53,323 bases of DNA from an uncultured SAR116 cluster alpha proteobacterium (GCA_902547925.1 CACCQD010000009.1:1-53323); one strand, 5' to 3'; counted from the stretch's first letter, positions 8,870 through 18,257 are shown. Numbers and translations are program-made. The notes: generated by a model not told the origin, from the sequence alone.

Positions 8870-9769
8870 TCAAAGCGCTGCCGCAATGGCACCGGCAAGA
8901 CCTGCATTGTCGATGATTAGCTGCTTATTTGCGGCCAGGCTGCGCCCATCTGAACATTTAGCAATTTCTGCCAGTAACCAGGGCGTAGCAGCGGCACCCG
9001 CAGGCGCTGCATCGATACAACCCTCAATCCAACCGTCGATAGTGTCGATATCAATCGCCAGATCCTCGGTCACCGGATTGCAGATCAGAACAGCACCACC
9101 GATCCCCAGCTCATTGCGCGCCCTGATCAGTGCAGCCGCCTCGGCAGGTGTGTCGACACGACCATCAACGGCAATTCCACTTGATCTAGCCCAGAACGCC
9201 GGCATTTCGTCGCAACCATAGCCAATGACAGTCACACCCATGGTTTCCAGATATTCTCTTGTGCGCAGCAGATCGAGAATGACTTTTGGACCAGAACAGA
9301 CAACGGCAACCGATGTGTGCGCCAGTTCAAACAGATCTGACGAGATGTCCATGGTTTTGGTGACACCGCGATGAACCCCGCCAATGCCACCCGTGGCAAA
9401 AACTCTTATACCCGCCTGATGTGCAAGAATCATTGTTGCCGAGACTGTCGTTGCACCAAGTTTCGGGGCATTGAAAGTACCGCCTAGCGCCAGCGGCAGG
9501 TTACGCCGGGAAAGCTTTAGAACAGAGTTCGCTTTGGCCAGCCGTTCAATATCTTCCGCTTCGAGCCCAATTTTTGCTACGCCGTCAAGCACCGCGATAG
9601 TCGCAGGAATACCGCCACTCGCCCGCACCGCCGCCTCTGCCACGTTGGCAACCCTTACATTGTCCGGGTAGGGAAGGCCGTGGCTTATTAGAGTTGACTC
9701 AAGCGCTACAATGCCGTCACCGTCAACCCGTGCCAACTTCACTTCGTCGCTGAATGATAATTCTTGCAT
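8870..9769 (-). CDS. psuG: Pseudouridine-5'-phosphate glycosidase
   Basis: A 299-residue PsuG (YeiN/IndA family), the enzyme that breaks the C-C glycosidic bond of pseudouridine 5'-phosphate to release uracil and ribose 5-phosphate. Family signatures include A-L-E-S-T-L-I-S-H-G-L-P-Y-P near the N-terminus, G-G-T-F-N-A-P-K-L-G-A-T-T-V-S-A-T, F-A-T-G-G-I-G-G-V-H-R-G and C-S-G-P-K-V-I-L-D. The gene starts 2 nt after the psuK stop, forming a two-gene pseudouridine catabolism operon. Confidence 0.94.
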   Translation of the reverse strand: MQELSFSDEVKLARVDGDGIVALESTLISHGLPYPDNVRVANVAEAAVRASGGIPATIAVLDGVAKIGLEAEDIERLAKANSVLKLSRRNLPLALGGTFNAPKLGATTVSATMILAHQAGIRVFATGGIGGVHRGVTKTMDISSDLFELAHTSVAVVCSGPKVILDLLRTREYLETMGVTVIGYGCDEMPAFWARSSGIAVDGRVDTPAEAAALIRARNELGIGGAVLICNPVTEDLAIDIDTIDGWIEGCIDAAPAGAAATPWLLAEIAKCSDGRSLAANKQLIIDNAGLAGAIAAAL

Positions 9770-9771
9770 TC

Positions 9772-10677
9772 CTATGAATTCCCTCTCCCCGAAGCATGCG
9801 CAGCCCCAGCTGCCAGTGCCAAATCAAGCATGTCAGCCAACCCCAACTTACCAAAAGGATTATCAACTTCAGCTTCTGGCATTTCCAAACAGGCCTGAAA
9901 GAAAGTCGCAGCCATCGCATCACCTGCACCATTGGCGTTGGTCAACTCAACCTCCGGTGGATGGCGGACGACAACCTCACTACCGCAGGCAAGAGCCGCC
10001 AAGCCAGCACCATCACTGACCAGAATATGGGAATCCGGCTTCTGCAGCTTTTTTGACAGTTTGCCGGCCAGTGCCGCAACCCCGTCATCCGCGCCGGTCA
10101 GCTTGCCAGCCTCAGCTCTGTTGAGTGACAGCGCATCAAGCCGTGCCATAAGAGGGAACAGGCGACCCACCTTTTCAATGGATGTCCCAGCAGCAAATAA
10201 TTTTGTCCTGTCCGGCACGCTCTGTGCAACAGCCAAAAGTACCTCGGCTGGGAAATTTGCATCAATGATGACTGTACGAGGTTGCTCCGGCAGCATAGGA
10301 AGAAGGTCATTTGCCAGCACCCGCTCATAGAGTCCCATATCCGCCGCACCAATGAGCAACTCACCATGTTGGTCGAGAATGGCCGTGTAGGTTGGCGGAG
10401 CGCCATCCATTCGTAAAAACTCAGAGTCAATACCAGACAACTCCAGGCATTTTTCTGCCCTATCATCATCCTCTGCCATCGCACCAACAAAGGCAATATG
10501 AAGGTTGGCGTCAGACCACCTTAGCGACCGTGCAATGTTCGAGGCAACACCACCAATCACAGATTTTTTCTTCGCTGCATTGGTACGCCCAAAACGGGTT
10601 TCGTTTTGTAGCTGAATGATTGTGTCAATATGCAGAGCGCCAACCACTACAAATGACATTTCAGGTATGAAAGGCAT
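9772..10677 (-). CDS. psuK: PfkB-family kinase, probable pseudouridine kinase
   Basis: A ribokinase/PfkB-family sugar kinase. The second PfkB signature appears as N-A-N-G-A-G-D-A-M-A-A-T-F with the catalytic Asp, and the N-terminus has the V-V-V-G-A-L-H-I-D start strand. Pairing with psuG indicates it phosphorylates pseudouridine at the 5' position. I chose the ATG at 10677, preceded by GGGA; an in-frame TTG at 10719 would overlap the upstream gene by 17 nt, and the ATG at 10659 is a shorter option. This is the last core-type gene before base composition shifts to AT-rich. Confidence 0.85.
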   Translation of the reverse strand: MPFIPEMSFVVVGALHIDTIIQLQNETRFGRTNAAKKKSVIGGVASNIARSLRWSDANLHIAFVGAMAEDDDRAEKCLELSGIDSEFLRMDGAPPTYTAILDQHGELLIGAADMGLYERVLANDLLPMLPEQPRTVIIDANFPAEVLLAVAQSVPDRTKLFAAGTSIEKVGRLFPLMARLDALSLNRAEAGKLTGADDGVAALAGKLSKKLQKPDSHILVSDGAGLAALACGSEVVVRHPPEVELTNANGAGDAMAATFFQACLEMPEAEVDNPFGKLGLADMLDLALAAGAAHASGRGNS

Positions 10678-10702
10678 TTCATCCCAAGCTTTTTCAATTG
10701 AT

Positions 10703-11653
10703 TTATGGCTGGAAACCAAAGTTCTTACGATAAATATCTAAAAATATCGCCTCTAATTCCCGCTGGACTGAGTCAGTCATAAAAGGCCTTAATCCATTGC
10801 GCCACGATGTTGTGTCTTTATTGATGGATGACAACCCCTCACTCAGAACAAAATCAACAAAATCAGATAGTGGAACTGCCGGACAATGAAATCTCTTGGA
10901 GAGAACATCACAGCCCGGCACATTTGTGGTAACGAAAGGAACATGGTGCCAGATCGCTTCTTGCAACGAAATATTGCCGCCCTCACGAACTGATGGAGAC
11001 AAGAAAATATCGATGTCGCCCATGAAGGTGCTTATCTCCTCTCTCGAATTCAACCTGCCAAGAAAGAGAAGATTCGTTCGATCTTTTGCAAGCCGAGAAA
11101 AAGAATTTGCAAAATATTTACCTTTTATGTCCCAACCAGCAACAATTAGCTCCTTGTCGTCAGGCAAAGCTTTAGCCAGACGTATTATTTCTTCTGTTCC
11201 CTTGCTTTTTGCAAAACGGCTCAAGTACCCCAAACGGATCTTTGGTGAAAATTTTTTCTTCAAAATAGAAAAATTTGAAACGTCTAGCCCGCTGCCGTGT
11301 GTTGTGTAGACCTTTTTACTAGTTATTCCGATTAAGATATTTTTGTCAGCTTCGTGCTCCACGATAAATGCGAGAGCGGTAGTTTTGCAGTATATCCAAA
11401 CCACCAACATGAATATGTATCTACCAAACCTACCATAATCGGTGTAAAGACGCCCAAACCCGACAATATTGACAACGCAAGGAACGCGCCAAAATAAAAC
11501 CTTTGGCAAAAATTTTACCATGTTGCGAGTGCCGACTATTACTGATACGTGCGCACCAGAATTAAGTTGGGCGTTAACTGAAGAAACGGCTGACTCGATT
11601 GCACGCCTATGAAATTTGTGAGTATTCGAATAATCATACAAAACAAAAGCCAT
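10703..11653 (-). CDS. Glycosyltransferase family 4-type protein
   Basis: A 316-residue GT-B glycosyltransferase. The C-terminal half carries the group-1 pattern: a strand I-R-L-G-Y-L-S-R-F-A-K-S-K-G-T-E-E, later L-L-F-L-G-R-L, and S-P-S-V-R-E-G-G-N-I-S-L-Q-E-A-I with the E-x7-E type nucleotide-sugar-binding signature. The N-terminal acceptor half is short (about 150 residues) and begins abruptly with M-A-F-V-L-Y-D-Y, so the protein is smaller than the usual 350-400 aa and may be a compact member. No membrane segment is obvious beyond a hydrophobic stretch around residues 78-95. It likely adds a sugar to the surface polysaccharide; donor and acceptor are unknown. Confidence 0.75.
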   Translation of the reverse strand: MAFVLYDYSNTHKFHRRAIESAVSSVNAQLNSGAHVSVIVGTRNMVKFLPKVLFWRVPCVVNIVGFGRLYTDYGRFGRYIFMLVVWIYCKTTALAFIVEHEADKNILIGITSKKVYTTHGSGLDVSNFSILKKKFSPKIRLGYLSRFAKSKGTEEIIRLAKALPDDKELIVAGWDIKGKYFANSFSRLAKDRTNLLFLGRLNSREEISTFMGDIDIFLSPSVREGGNISLQEAIWHHVPFVTTNVPGCDVLSKRFHCPAVPLSDFVDFVLSEGLSSINKDTTSWRNGLRPFMTDSVQRELEAIFLDIYRKNFGFQP

Positions 11654-11683
11654 ATCAGCTGTATATCCTACATGATGCTGAAG

Positions 11684-11705
11684 CCAGTTATTGCCTGATA
11701 ACTGG
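11684..11705. repeat. Perfect 8-bp stem-loop in an intergenic gap
   Basis: CCAGTTAT (11684-11691) and ATAACTGG (11698-11705) form a perfect 8-bp stem around a 6-nt loop, in the 84-nt gap between two glycosyltransferase genes. No T-run follows on either strand, so a terminator role is not supported. It could be an RNA-processing or attenuation hairpin, or chance. Confidence 0.4.
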
Positions 11706-11737
11706 TACCTTAAATTATTTAACTGATATCCAAAATA

Positions 11738-12694
11738 TCATAGGTCTGGAGAGCTTAATTCCTTAACCAAATCCATACTTGATAAACTTCTAAATTTTGA
11801 AATGATAATCCAAAATAATCCTTTGATCATGCCAATAGAAAGGCCCAACGCACGCTTGTCACCCCTAACTGCTTCAATTGCATGTCCACTAATTATTCCA
11901 AGGGTCATCCATAAAAACGCTACGATACTCAGTTCCCTGTTACACATAACGAAATGATGTCTCATGACGGCACTACTGACACCGTGGAAAACAGATGTTT
12001 TAAAAGGTATTTCTTCATAATTTTCATTATGGTAAGCTCCCGCACTACAGCAAACTAGCATTCGATGCACGTGTCTGAGTGGGTAGGAATACATTAAATC
12101 TTCACAAACCGCCCATTTTGTTCTGACAGACAGTGGATGGAGTTTATCACAAATAACAGCTCTGTTCCAAACCGTTGCCCCACCCAACAACCACTCTACT
12201 GATATATCACTTTCTGCGGGAAGAAATGGCCTCGCGTAACCTGAGGAAGATACTGTTCCCACTGGATCGGGTGACATATAAAATAACCTTCTTAAAAAAC
12301 CTGAAGTAATTGGCTTTAGGTCGAGCAAATTGAAAGATACACCTGCGATCAAGGCTTTATTATCTTGACTCTGCTCGTTCCAAAATTTCAGCATTTTTGA
12401 GAACGACAGAGCTTCAAAAGTTATATCATCATCAACATGCGCAACTAATTTTACCTCAGGATCAAGGTGACCATGAGCATAGTTTCGTTGCAGAATTTGA
12501 CCCGGGTCAGGACATTTTAAATGATAGACATTTAACCTATTTGTAAAAGCCTCGACCACCCCCTCTAAACCAAATCCACCGTCAGCAATCAAAATTTGTC
12601 CTGGTTTCTCGAGCAATTGTGAGAGGCTCTCCAATAGGCGTAAAATTTTTTCTGGCCTATCTTTTGTGGGGCAAATAAGCGCCACATTTTTCAT
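11738..12694 (-). CDS. Glycosyltransferase family 2-type protein
   Basis: A 318-residue GT-A glycosyltransferase. It opens with a Rossmann-type strand and the donor-binding segment A-L-I-C-P-T-K-D-R-P, and the metal/nucleotide-binding D-D-D occurs in A-H-V-D-D-D-I-T-F around residue 90. Further on are W-L-L-G-G-A and E-D-L, typical acceptor-side elements. A hydrophobic stretch near residues 260-285 could associate with the membrane. The first ATG (12694) follows the upstream stop by 13 nt; a TTG seven codons earlier would overlap that gene. The sugar is unknown. Confidence 0.8.
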   Translation of the reverse strand: MKNVALICPTKDRPEKILRLLESLSQLLEKPGQILIADGGFGLEGVVEAFTNRLNVYHLKCPDPGQILQRNYAHGHLDPEVKLVAHVDDDITFEALSFSKMLKFWNEQSQDNKALIAGVSFNLLDLKPITSGFLRRLFYMSPDPVGTVSSSGYARPFLPAESDISVEWLLGGATVWNRAVICDKLHPLSVRTKWAVCEDLMYSYPLRHVHRMLVCCSAGAYHNENYEEIPFKTSVFHGVSSAVMRHHFVMCNRELSIVAFLWMTLGIISGHAIEAVRGDKRALGLSIGMIKGLFWIIISKFRSLSSMDLVKELSSPDL

Positions 12695-12707
12695 GGTATA
12701 AACAAAA

Positions 12708-14162
12708 TTAGACAATTAATATCTCATTTAAATTTTCTATTAGTTCATTAGCATCGAACGCTGACGCATACCCCTCAACATACCCCAGCGCCTTTTTATA
12801 TTCGTGTGCCTCAAGTTTAGGCTTCGACATTTCAGATATAATTTCTACAAGTTCTTTGGCGTTATTTGCGACTTTGCGGAAAGATAAGTCGGGTGGCAAA
12901 GGATCATTCACAGACATTTGTTTATCAACATCCAGAAATATGGGGCGAACACCTGCTTGGATCCCTGAAAAAACAACCGTTGAACTTCGATAACAAACAA
13001 AAGAAGCAGCATCCAAATCATCTTGTAATGAACATTCTGATAAACTGAAATTTTTTGGGATTAACCCGAGTTGTTTCTCTACACGACTTCTATCTAAAAC
13101 TGGATGTAGGCGCAGGACAAATTTTCTATCCTGCTGCATTGTCGCTGCCTCGATTGCTACTTGGGTCATTAAATACACTTCCTCCAAGACCCCCTCCGGT
13201 GCAAACAAACAAACCCCATCCGTGGTGGACAACGACTGCTTAGAAGACATAGATGTTTTGACACTTCCTAGGACCAACGCGGCTGGCCTTGGAAACTGTG
13301 CTGACTCCAAAAATAACTCCTTGGTTAATTTGCCTGAAGCTAAAAAATAATCGGGGTCTGCGCCTCCGCCGTGATGATAGTTAATTGACTTATCACCTGG
13401 CAAAAGTACCGCATGTTGATAACCAAAGGTTTTCACAGGTGGGAGCGTATTGTGCGCAACAACATTTACTATTCTCTCCCATCCATGACCTTCAAATGTG
13501 TGTAAAATTACTCTGGGCTTTTGGCGAAGAATTTGCCGCTCCAACAACAATCCAATGCGCATCTCTCCCAATGCGCGGCTGCCGAATTGAGCCATTCGCG
13601 CCAACGAGACTAACTTTTTCCCCAACTTTTCGTTAATTCTTGGCAGTGTTATTGAACTGGAAATCATCCTGAGCAACAGCATGGTCTCCTCAAAAGGGGA
13701 AAGAAACGCTGGGAGGATTGTAATGTCCCGTGTTTTTGAGTGACACACGTCAACTGAAGTTGCACGACAATGATTTATCAACACCGTGTTTACGACAAAA
13801 CCAGATTTTTGCAACTGGCTCGCCAAGGAGCCAAAATAAAAATCGTTGCGTTCCTCAAGTTGCTGAACGCTAACAAAATGAGACACAAGCATAATTTGAC
13901 ACTCATTTGTCTCTGTATTCGTCTTGATCCGGTTAGGCCAATAAACCACCGAGCAATACAATGTCCAGAAAGCCCCCATTACACTATGTACAAACCTCCA
14001 GCACAGACCTTTTTCTCCAGTTAAATCTGGATAAAGTGCAACCGTTTTCGTGCTAAGATTTAAGATATTCACCATCGGGTTAGCGCGATGTTCAAGCAAA
14101 GTAATCTTATTTGCCAGCGCAACACTTGTTGGAAAAAAGTCTTGAAGCGATCGAATTTTCAT
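12708..14162 (-). CDS. Putative polysaccharide-biosynthesis glycosyltransferase (GT-B-like)
   Basis: A 484-residue protein without a confidently recognised family. Features suggest a GT-B fold of the CDP-glycerol/capsule-transferase kind. A middle segment reads H-T-F-E-G-H-G-W-E-R followed by F-G-Y-Q-H-A. Later come L-R-L-H-P-V-L-D (an R-x-H-P motif common in these enzymes) and S-S-T-V-V-F-S-G-I-Q-A-G-V-R-P-I-F near the C-terminus, where capsule transferases bind the nucleotide. No signal peptide or clear transmembrane helix. The ATG at 14162 has AGG about 6 nt upstream. It lies in a run of transferases downstream of the KdsB-like gene and may act on the sugar made there, but that is inference. 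Confidence 0.55.
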   Translation of the reverse strand: MKIRSLQDFFPTSVALANKITLLEHRANPMVNILNLSTKTVALYPDLTGEKGLCWRFVHSVMGAFWTLYCSVVYWPNRIKTNTETNECQIMLVSHFVSVQQLEERNDFYFGSLASQLQKSGFVVNTVLINHCRATSVDVCHSKTRDITILPAFLSPFEETMLLLRMISSSITLPRINEKLGKKLVSLARMAQFGSRALGEMRIGLLLERQILRQKPRVILHTFEGHGWERIVNVVAHNTLPPVKTFGYQHAVLLPGDKSINYHHGGGADPDYFLASGKLTKELFLESAQFPRPAALVLGSVKTSMSSKQSLSTTDGVCLFAPEGVLEEVYLMTQVAIEAATMQQDRKFVLRLHPVLDRSRVEKQLGLIPKNFSLSECSLQDDLDAASFVCYRSSTVVFSGIQAGVRPIFLDVDKQMSVNDPLPPDLSFRKVANNAKELVEIISEMSKPKLEAHEYKKALGYVEGYASAFDANELIENLNEILIV

Positions 14163-14221
14163 TTGGCCTGATGCCACCAAAAATACCAAACCATAACTTG
14201 CTCCCGATGCCTATATTAGGC

Positions 14222-15013
14222 TCAAACGTCTGATGCATGAACACCGCAAGTTTTAAAAAGAATTTCTTGCTGTTTCTCGTCACTTTTTAGGAAATTGACA
14301 ACTTCCTCCACTTCACTGCGCTCATTCACAGAGGGAAGGGCACAATCAAAAGACACTGCAGCGAGCGAAAAGCCATGCTCTATTATTCTCATCTGCTCAA
14401 TGAACTCACTCGTCTCAAAGGGCGTGGCTTCCAATTTGACTAGTTGGGCAAGAAAATCCTTTCGATACGCAATAATTCCAAGAATTTTCTGAATAAAGGT
14501 GCTTTGACTCTCAAAATCACAAAAGGCAGGGCTTCGCCTAAAACAGCACATAATTTGCTGGTTCGTGCCAATGGCACATTTTACAAAAGAATGTCTTTCG
14601 CACTCCCTAGCTTCAGAAAGTGGTGCTGTTCCATTCCATGAGTCGCCATCAGGATCTTTCTTGATCGCTTCGACCAAAGAACTCACATAACGTGGCAAAA
14701 GCAAAGGCTCATCACCCTGTAACAGAATCACGTGGCTGCAATCTATGTCAGCAACCGCCTCGGCAACACGCGTCGTGCCATTTTTGTGATGATTTCCGGT
14801 CATGATCACCTTGCCACCATAGCCAGTCACCACTTCTGCAATCTGCTGATCACACGTCGCAACAAACACGTCGTCAATTTTGTCGACAAGCAGAGCACGC
14901 CTCCTGACATGTTCAATCATGGGAATATCAAAAAACGGAAATAGTATTTTCCCAGGAAACCTGACTGATGCCATATGTGCAGGAATTACGGCTATAATCT
15001 TAAGGCTTTTCAA
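14222..15013 (-). CDS. KdsB-like cytidylyltransferase (CMP-KDO synthetase type)
   Basis: A 263-residue nucleotidyltransferase of the 3-deoxy-manno-octulosonate cytidylyltransferase family, which activates a 2-keto-3-deoxy sugar acid with CTP. Motifs are I-P-A-H-M-A-S-V-R-F-P-G-K at residues 10-22 (CTP binding), T-G-N-H-H-K-N-G-T-T-R-V-A-E-A (equivalent of the S-G-T-D-R segment), L-L-Q-G-D-E-P-L-L and V-N-E-R-S-E-V. Several positions differ from housekeeping KdsB, so an altered ulosonic acid is possible. The protein must begin upstream of the CTP-binding motif, and the only suitable start is TTG at 15013, with AGGA 9 nt before it. It closes the operon that begins with kdsA. Confidence 0.85.
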   Translation of the reverse strand: MKSLKIIAVIPAHMASVRFPGKILFPFFDIPMIEHVRRRALLVDKIDDVFVATCDQQIAEVVTGYGGKVIMTGNHHKNGTTRVAEAVADIDCSHVILLQGDEPLLLPRYVSSLVEAIKKDPDGDSWNGTAPLSEARECERHSFVKCAIGTNQQIMCCFRRSPAFCDFESQSTFIQKILGIIAYRKDFLAQLVKLEATPFETSEFIEQMRIIEHGFSLAAVSFDCALPSVNERSEVEEVVNFLKSDEKQQEILFKTCGVHASDV

Positions 15014-15023
15014 TGTTCATATC

Positions 15024-15776
15024 CTATTGCGGGAACACACCACAATCTACATTGATGCATTGTCCAGTGATGCCACTTGCGGCTGTTGATGCTAAAAACA
15101 CGGTCATATTGCTAACGTCTGCACCAGTGGGAAGACGCCCCAGCGCCGAATTTGCCATCCTAAAATTTTTCAAAAAAGCCTGTGCATCATCTCCACCAGG
15201 CGCATCCGGTTCGCTCAAAGCTTCCATCAAACCTTCTGTTTCAATAAGAACTGGACACAAAGCATTAACCCTAATTTGCTTGGGGCCGAGTTCTTTACAC
15301 AAAGATTGAGTCAAGCCATTCATGCCAAATTTAGTTGCGCAATACATGGCATTGTTGGCGCTGCCTCTCTTTGCAGCCATGCTTGAAATGTTGATTATAG
15401 CGCCACCTGTCTCGGCCATCGCTACTGCTGCTGCCTTGCAACCCCAAAAAGCGCCTTTGAGATTGATTGCCATCAACTCATCAAAAAATGCATCGTCAAT
15501 TTTGCTTATTGGACGCCAAGCAGATTGCCCTGCATTGTTAACATATGCATCTAATTTACCGCCCACCTGAATAGCTCGCTCACATAAAGCTTGGTGCGCC
15601 ACTTCGTCACGAACATCCATTTTGACGTGTGAAAAATGTCCAGCGTCTATGTCGTCCAGACCATCGTTACTGCGTGAACCAATAACTACATGATAGCCTG
15701 CCAAAATGAACGCGTCAGTTATGGAGCGTCCAATCCCTTTGTTCCCGCCAGTAACAACGACCGCTCGAGTAGCCAT
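15024..15776 (-). CDS. SDR-family oxidoreductase
   Basis: A 250-residue classical short-chain dehydrogenase. The dinucleotide-binding T-G-G-N-K-G-I-G is at residues 9-16, N-N-A-G near 80, the catalytic Ser in I-N-I-S-S-M near 130, and Y-C-A-T-K (Tyr and Lys of the active site) near 145. The C-terminus has the usual I-T-G-Q-x-I-N-V-D-C-G. It sits between the PhyH dioxygenase (3 nt away) and the KdsB-like gene (10 nt away), so a role oxidising or reducing a hydroxyl of the ulosonic acid or its precursor is plausible. Substrate unknown. Confidence 0.85.
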   Translation of the reverse strand: MATRAVVVTGGNKGIGRSITDAFILAGYHVVIGSRSNDGLDDIDAGHFSHVKMDVRDEVAHQALCERAIQVGGKLDAYVNNAGQSAWRPISKIDDAFFDELMAINLKGAFWGCKAAAVAMAETGGAIINISSMAAKRGSANNAMYCATKFGMNGLTQSLCKELGPKQIRVNALCPVLIETEGLMEALSEPDAPGGDDAQAFLKNFRMANSALGRLPTGADVSNMTVFLASTAASGITGQCINVDCGVFPQ

Positions 15777-15779
15777 GAT

Positions 15780-16733
15780 CTATCTTTTTTCTATATGGTT
15801 TGAAGGTATGAAGCGTCGTTGGCTTGGCTGCAATGAGTCGTATGATGATTTATTCACACAATATAAAGGTTTGAAAAATCCAGGCAATGATGGAGGAACG
15901 AACACAGCGAAGCCAAGGTCGCGGTAGTCTCGAGTTGGAATGCCAGCCTTATGCAACCCTCGAGTGTCCTCAAGGACTATCGTCCCGGCAGGCACCACGC
16001 TGCTAATTTTTTTGCCATCAGCTGCTGGAAAGCCACTCTCTATCTCAGCGTCATCATAATAGACCTTATCTCGGAAGCGGCTATCGCCAATTGAGCCAGC
16101 GATATAGTGGTGCGCGCCCGTCTCCAAATCACAATCAGTGAAAAAGATAAAAGCCTTAAGAAGATGAAGTCTGTGATTGGTATCACGGTGCCATTTATGG
16201 TTCATGACCGGGTAGCTACAAGGAAAATTCCTTCTTATGTACGCTTCTCGCAAAATGGGCGTGAATCCCATGTATGCCTCAATCACTTTAGTGACATTAT
16301 GATCCAGCCATAAATCAAGGAATTGTGGCAAATCAGGTACCGGCAACTTGAGGGTTGAGGGAGCAAATTCTTCAATAACTTGCTCGTAAGAATGAATGTC
16401 ATCTCTGTCAAATGTCAAACCGCGCGAAACCAATTCTTTAGTTGACACCAGAAAGTTTTTTTCAATCAAGTCGGAGTCTCGGACCTGTTCAATACGCCGC
16501 TGCGCGAGGCATGGTGTCGTAAAGGCCATTTCTTGCTCAAATGCTCTTGCGATGTGACTTGCAAGTTTTACAAACTCCGGTTTGTCTACAAGGTGGGTGA
16601 AGGTTGTGTAACCCTCACATCTGAGTTGATCGAGCTTTGCCGCGATCTGTTCTTCAGAAACATTATCTTTTGGAACCCGCCTTGTAAGGCAAACCAGCTT
16701 TTCCAGAATTTCCTTGACCATAATCATTTCCAT
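15780..16733 (-). CDS. Phytanoyl-CoA dioxygenase (PhyH)-family 2OG-Fe(II) oxygenase
   Basis: A 317-residue Fe(II)/2-oxoglutarate enzyme. The iron triad is seen as His182-x-Asp184 (H-K-W-H-R-D-T-N) and His261 (R-G-L-H-K-A-G), with Arg271 suited to the 2-oxoglutarate carboxylate. PhyH enzymes hydroxylate varied small molecules, and the context (KdsA, KdsB-like, sugar SDRs) points to a sugar or lipid precursor. It is not evidently related to the KdoO 3-hydroxylase, which is a different dioxygenase family, though a similar chemistry would fit. The ATG at 16733 is 4 nt after the upstream methyltransferase stop. Confidence 0.8.
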   Translation of the reverse strand: MEMIMVKEILEKLVCLTRRVPKDNVSEEQIAAKLDQLRCEGYTTFTHLVDKPEFVKLASHIARAFEQEMAFTTPCLAQRRIEQVRDSDLIEKNFLVSTKELVSRGLTFDRDDIHSYEQVIEEFAPSTLKLPVPDLPQFLDLWLDHNVTKVIEAYMGFTPILREAYIRRNFPCSYPVMNHKWHRDTNHRLHLLKAFIFFTDCDLETGAHHYIAGSIGDSRFRDKVYYDDAEIESGFPAADGKKISSVVPAGTIVLEDTRGLHKAGIPTRDYRDLGFAVFVPPSLPGFFKPLYCVNKSSYDSLQPSQRRFIPSNHIEKR

Positions 16734-16737
16734 TGCG

Positions 16738-17661
16738 TTATTGCTTTCTCGCTATCATCCGTAACCAGCGTGACGGCTCGTTTTGCCTCACGAATGGACG
16801 TGTTTGCGCTACTGCCAATGCTTCCTCATCTGTGAGATTATAGTATTTAGTAGTGCTATCCGAGGGGCCAAATCCATGCGTCAGTTGTATATTTGTCAAG
16901 GTTGAAAGCTTAACGAGAATACGCCGCGGCAAATCGTATCGCCTAATTGACGAAATTTTGTCCCCATGAAAACTAAGCTTTAGGCCATCATAACCTGCTC
17001 TCTTTGCACAATCCGCCAACGAATTTTTAGAAAAGAAAATCATATGGGGCTCATGCACATCTTTATATAAAAAATCTAAACAAGGTACTTCAACGAAGAG
17101 TAGCCCATTTTTACGCAATGGCTGGGTGACATAACGCAACGTATCAGATGGATTAATAACATGCTCAAGCACATGCGACATAACACACATGTCTATAAGC
17201 CTGTTTTCTAGTTGCTCCATTCCATGCTCCAGAACTTGAATTCCATTTTTACGAAGACAGGAATGCAGACTGGTATCACTCTCCAAAGCGTAATAGTCAC
17301 ATTCGGGAAAACACATCTTCCAATATTGAGCAAAATACCCGAATCCTGGGCCAATTTCGAGAACTGAAGCAGGTGGTTTTGATGTGCCAATACTTTCCAA
17401 AACATGCTTGACACGAATTTTGGCCATTGCTTGGTGATATATCACAGACATCGGCGCAAGGTTCGGACCGCTATGTGCGCTCTCAAAATAACTCCTATTG
17501 TAAGCCAACCAGGCTTCTTGATCCGGAGCCGGCGTGATGAAGTGAATTTCGCAAGTTTCGCATTGGTAAATGTCACAGCCATCCAGTAAACGACTTTGGT
17601 TTTGATATGGCATTATTTGATGGAAATCACTTCCGCCACAGTTGAGACAGGCCGCTTTCAT
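16738..17661 (-). CDS. Class I SAM-dependent methyltransferase with N-terminal zinc-ribbon
   Basis: A 307-residue protein beginning with two Cys pairs (C-L-N-C near residues 5-8 and C-E-T-C near 34-37) that form a small zinc ribbon, then a Rossmann methyltransferase domain with V-L-E-I-G-P-G-F-G-Y-F at about residues 100-110, followed by M-S-H-V-L-E-H-V (residues 153-160). This arrangement resembles sugar C-methyltransferases and polysaccharide methyltransferases that act on nucleotide-linked sugars. The start overlaps the preceding acyltransferase stop by 4 nt. It probably methylates an island sugar; the position is unknown. Confidence 0.75.
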   Translation of the reverse strand: MKAACLNCGGSDFHQIMPYQNQSRLLDGCDIYQCETCEIHFITPAPDQEAWLAYNRSYFESAHSGPNLAPMSVIYHQAMAKIRVKHVLESIGTSKPPASVLEIGPGFGYFAQYWKMCFPECDYYALESDTSLHSCLRKNGIQVLEHGMEQLENRLIDMCVMSHVLEHVINPSDTLRYVTQPLRKNGLLFVEVPCLDFLYKDVHEPHMIFFSKNSLADCAKRAGYDGLKLSFHGDKISSIRRYDLPRRILVKLSTLTNIQLTHGFGPSDSTTKYYNLTDEEALAVAQTRPFVRQNEPSRWLRMIARKQ

Positions 17662-18257
17662 TCTCGATTCCCAATTACACGTGCTGGCACACCGGCCAAA
17701 ATCAGACCAGGATCGAAAGATTTATTAACAACCGCACCAGCCCCTACGACACACCCGTCACCAATCTCTACACCGGGGAGAATAACGGCGTTCGTGCCAA
17801 GCCACACATCGTTTCCGATCCTTATGTCATTGGCGACATGTCCTTGTGAATTGATTGGAGACTTCGCATCTGAAAATACATGACCGGCTGTACGCATAAC
17901 CACATTTGGTCCGACTAGGCAATCCCGGCCAATGATAATTCTGCCAGAAACAGACGCGTTCAAATTAACATTTCGGTTAAATTTTGTGCTTGCGCCAATT
18001 TCAATGGATCCTCCAATTGCATCTAAAAAACAAAAAATGTCAAAACTAACAAATTCTCCAATAGAGATGTTCTTCGGTCCTCTCACGCTACAGCCCCTGC
18101 CAAGCCTTGCCCCCCTCCCGAAAGAATCCAAGGCTATTACCGCCCATAAAACCCTTAGCAACTGACCAATCTGTCCTGGAAAACAAAAACAGAACCAAGA
18201 CATAAGCTCGGCAGGCTCCCGTATCAGGGCAATAAAAATTTTTGATTGTCGCTTCAC
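17658..18257 (-). CDS. Hexapeptide-repeat (LbH) acyltransferase
   Basis: A 199-residue left-handed beta-helix acyltransferase of the WcaF/NodL/maltose-acetyltransferase type. The repeats run from about residue 55 (I-G-E-F-V-S-F) through I-I-I-G-R-D-C-L-V-G-P-N-V, I-R-I-G-N-D-V-W-L-G-T-N-A-V-I-L-P-G-V and I-G-D-G-C-V-V-G-A-G-A-V-V, ending A-G-V-P-A-R-V-I-G-N, the usual C-terminal cap. The catalytic His is probably in the T-A-G-H segment near residue 120. It would O- or N-acetylate a sugar. The start is GTG at 18257, overlapping the SDR stop (GTGA). Confidence 0.83.
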   Translation of the reverse strand: MKRQSKIFIALIREPAELMSWFCFCFPGQIGQLLRVLWAVIALDSFGRGARLGRGCSVRGPKNISIGEFVSFDIFCFLDAIGGSIEIGASTKFNRNVNLNASVSGRIIIGRDCLVGPNVVMRTAGHVFSDAKSPINSQGHVANDIRIGNDVWLGTNAVILPGVEIGDGCVVGAGAVVNKSFDPGLILAGVPARVIGNRE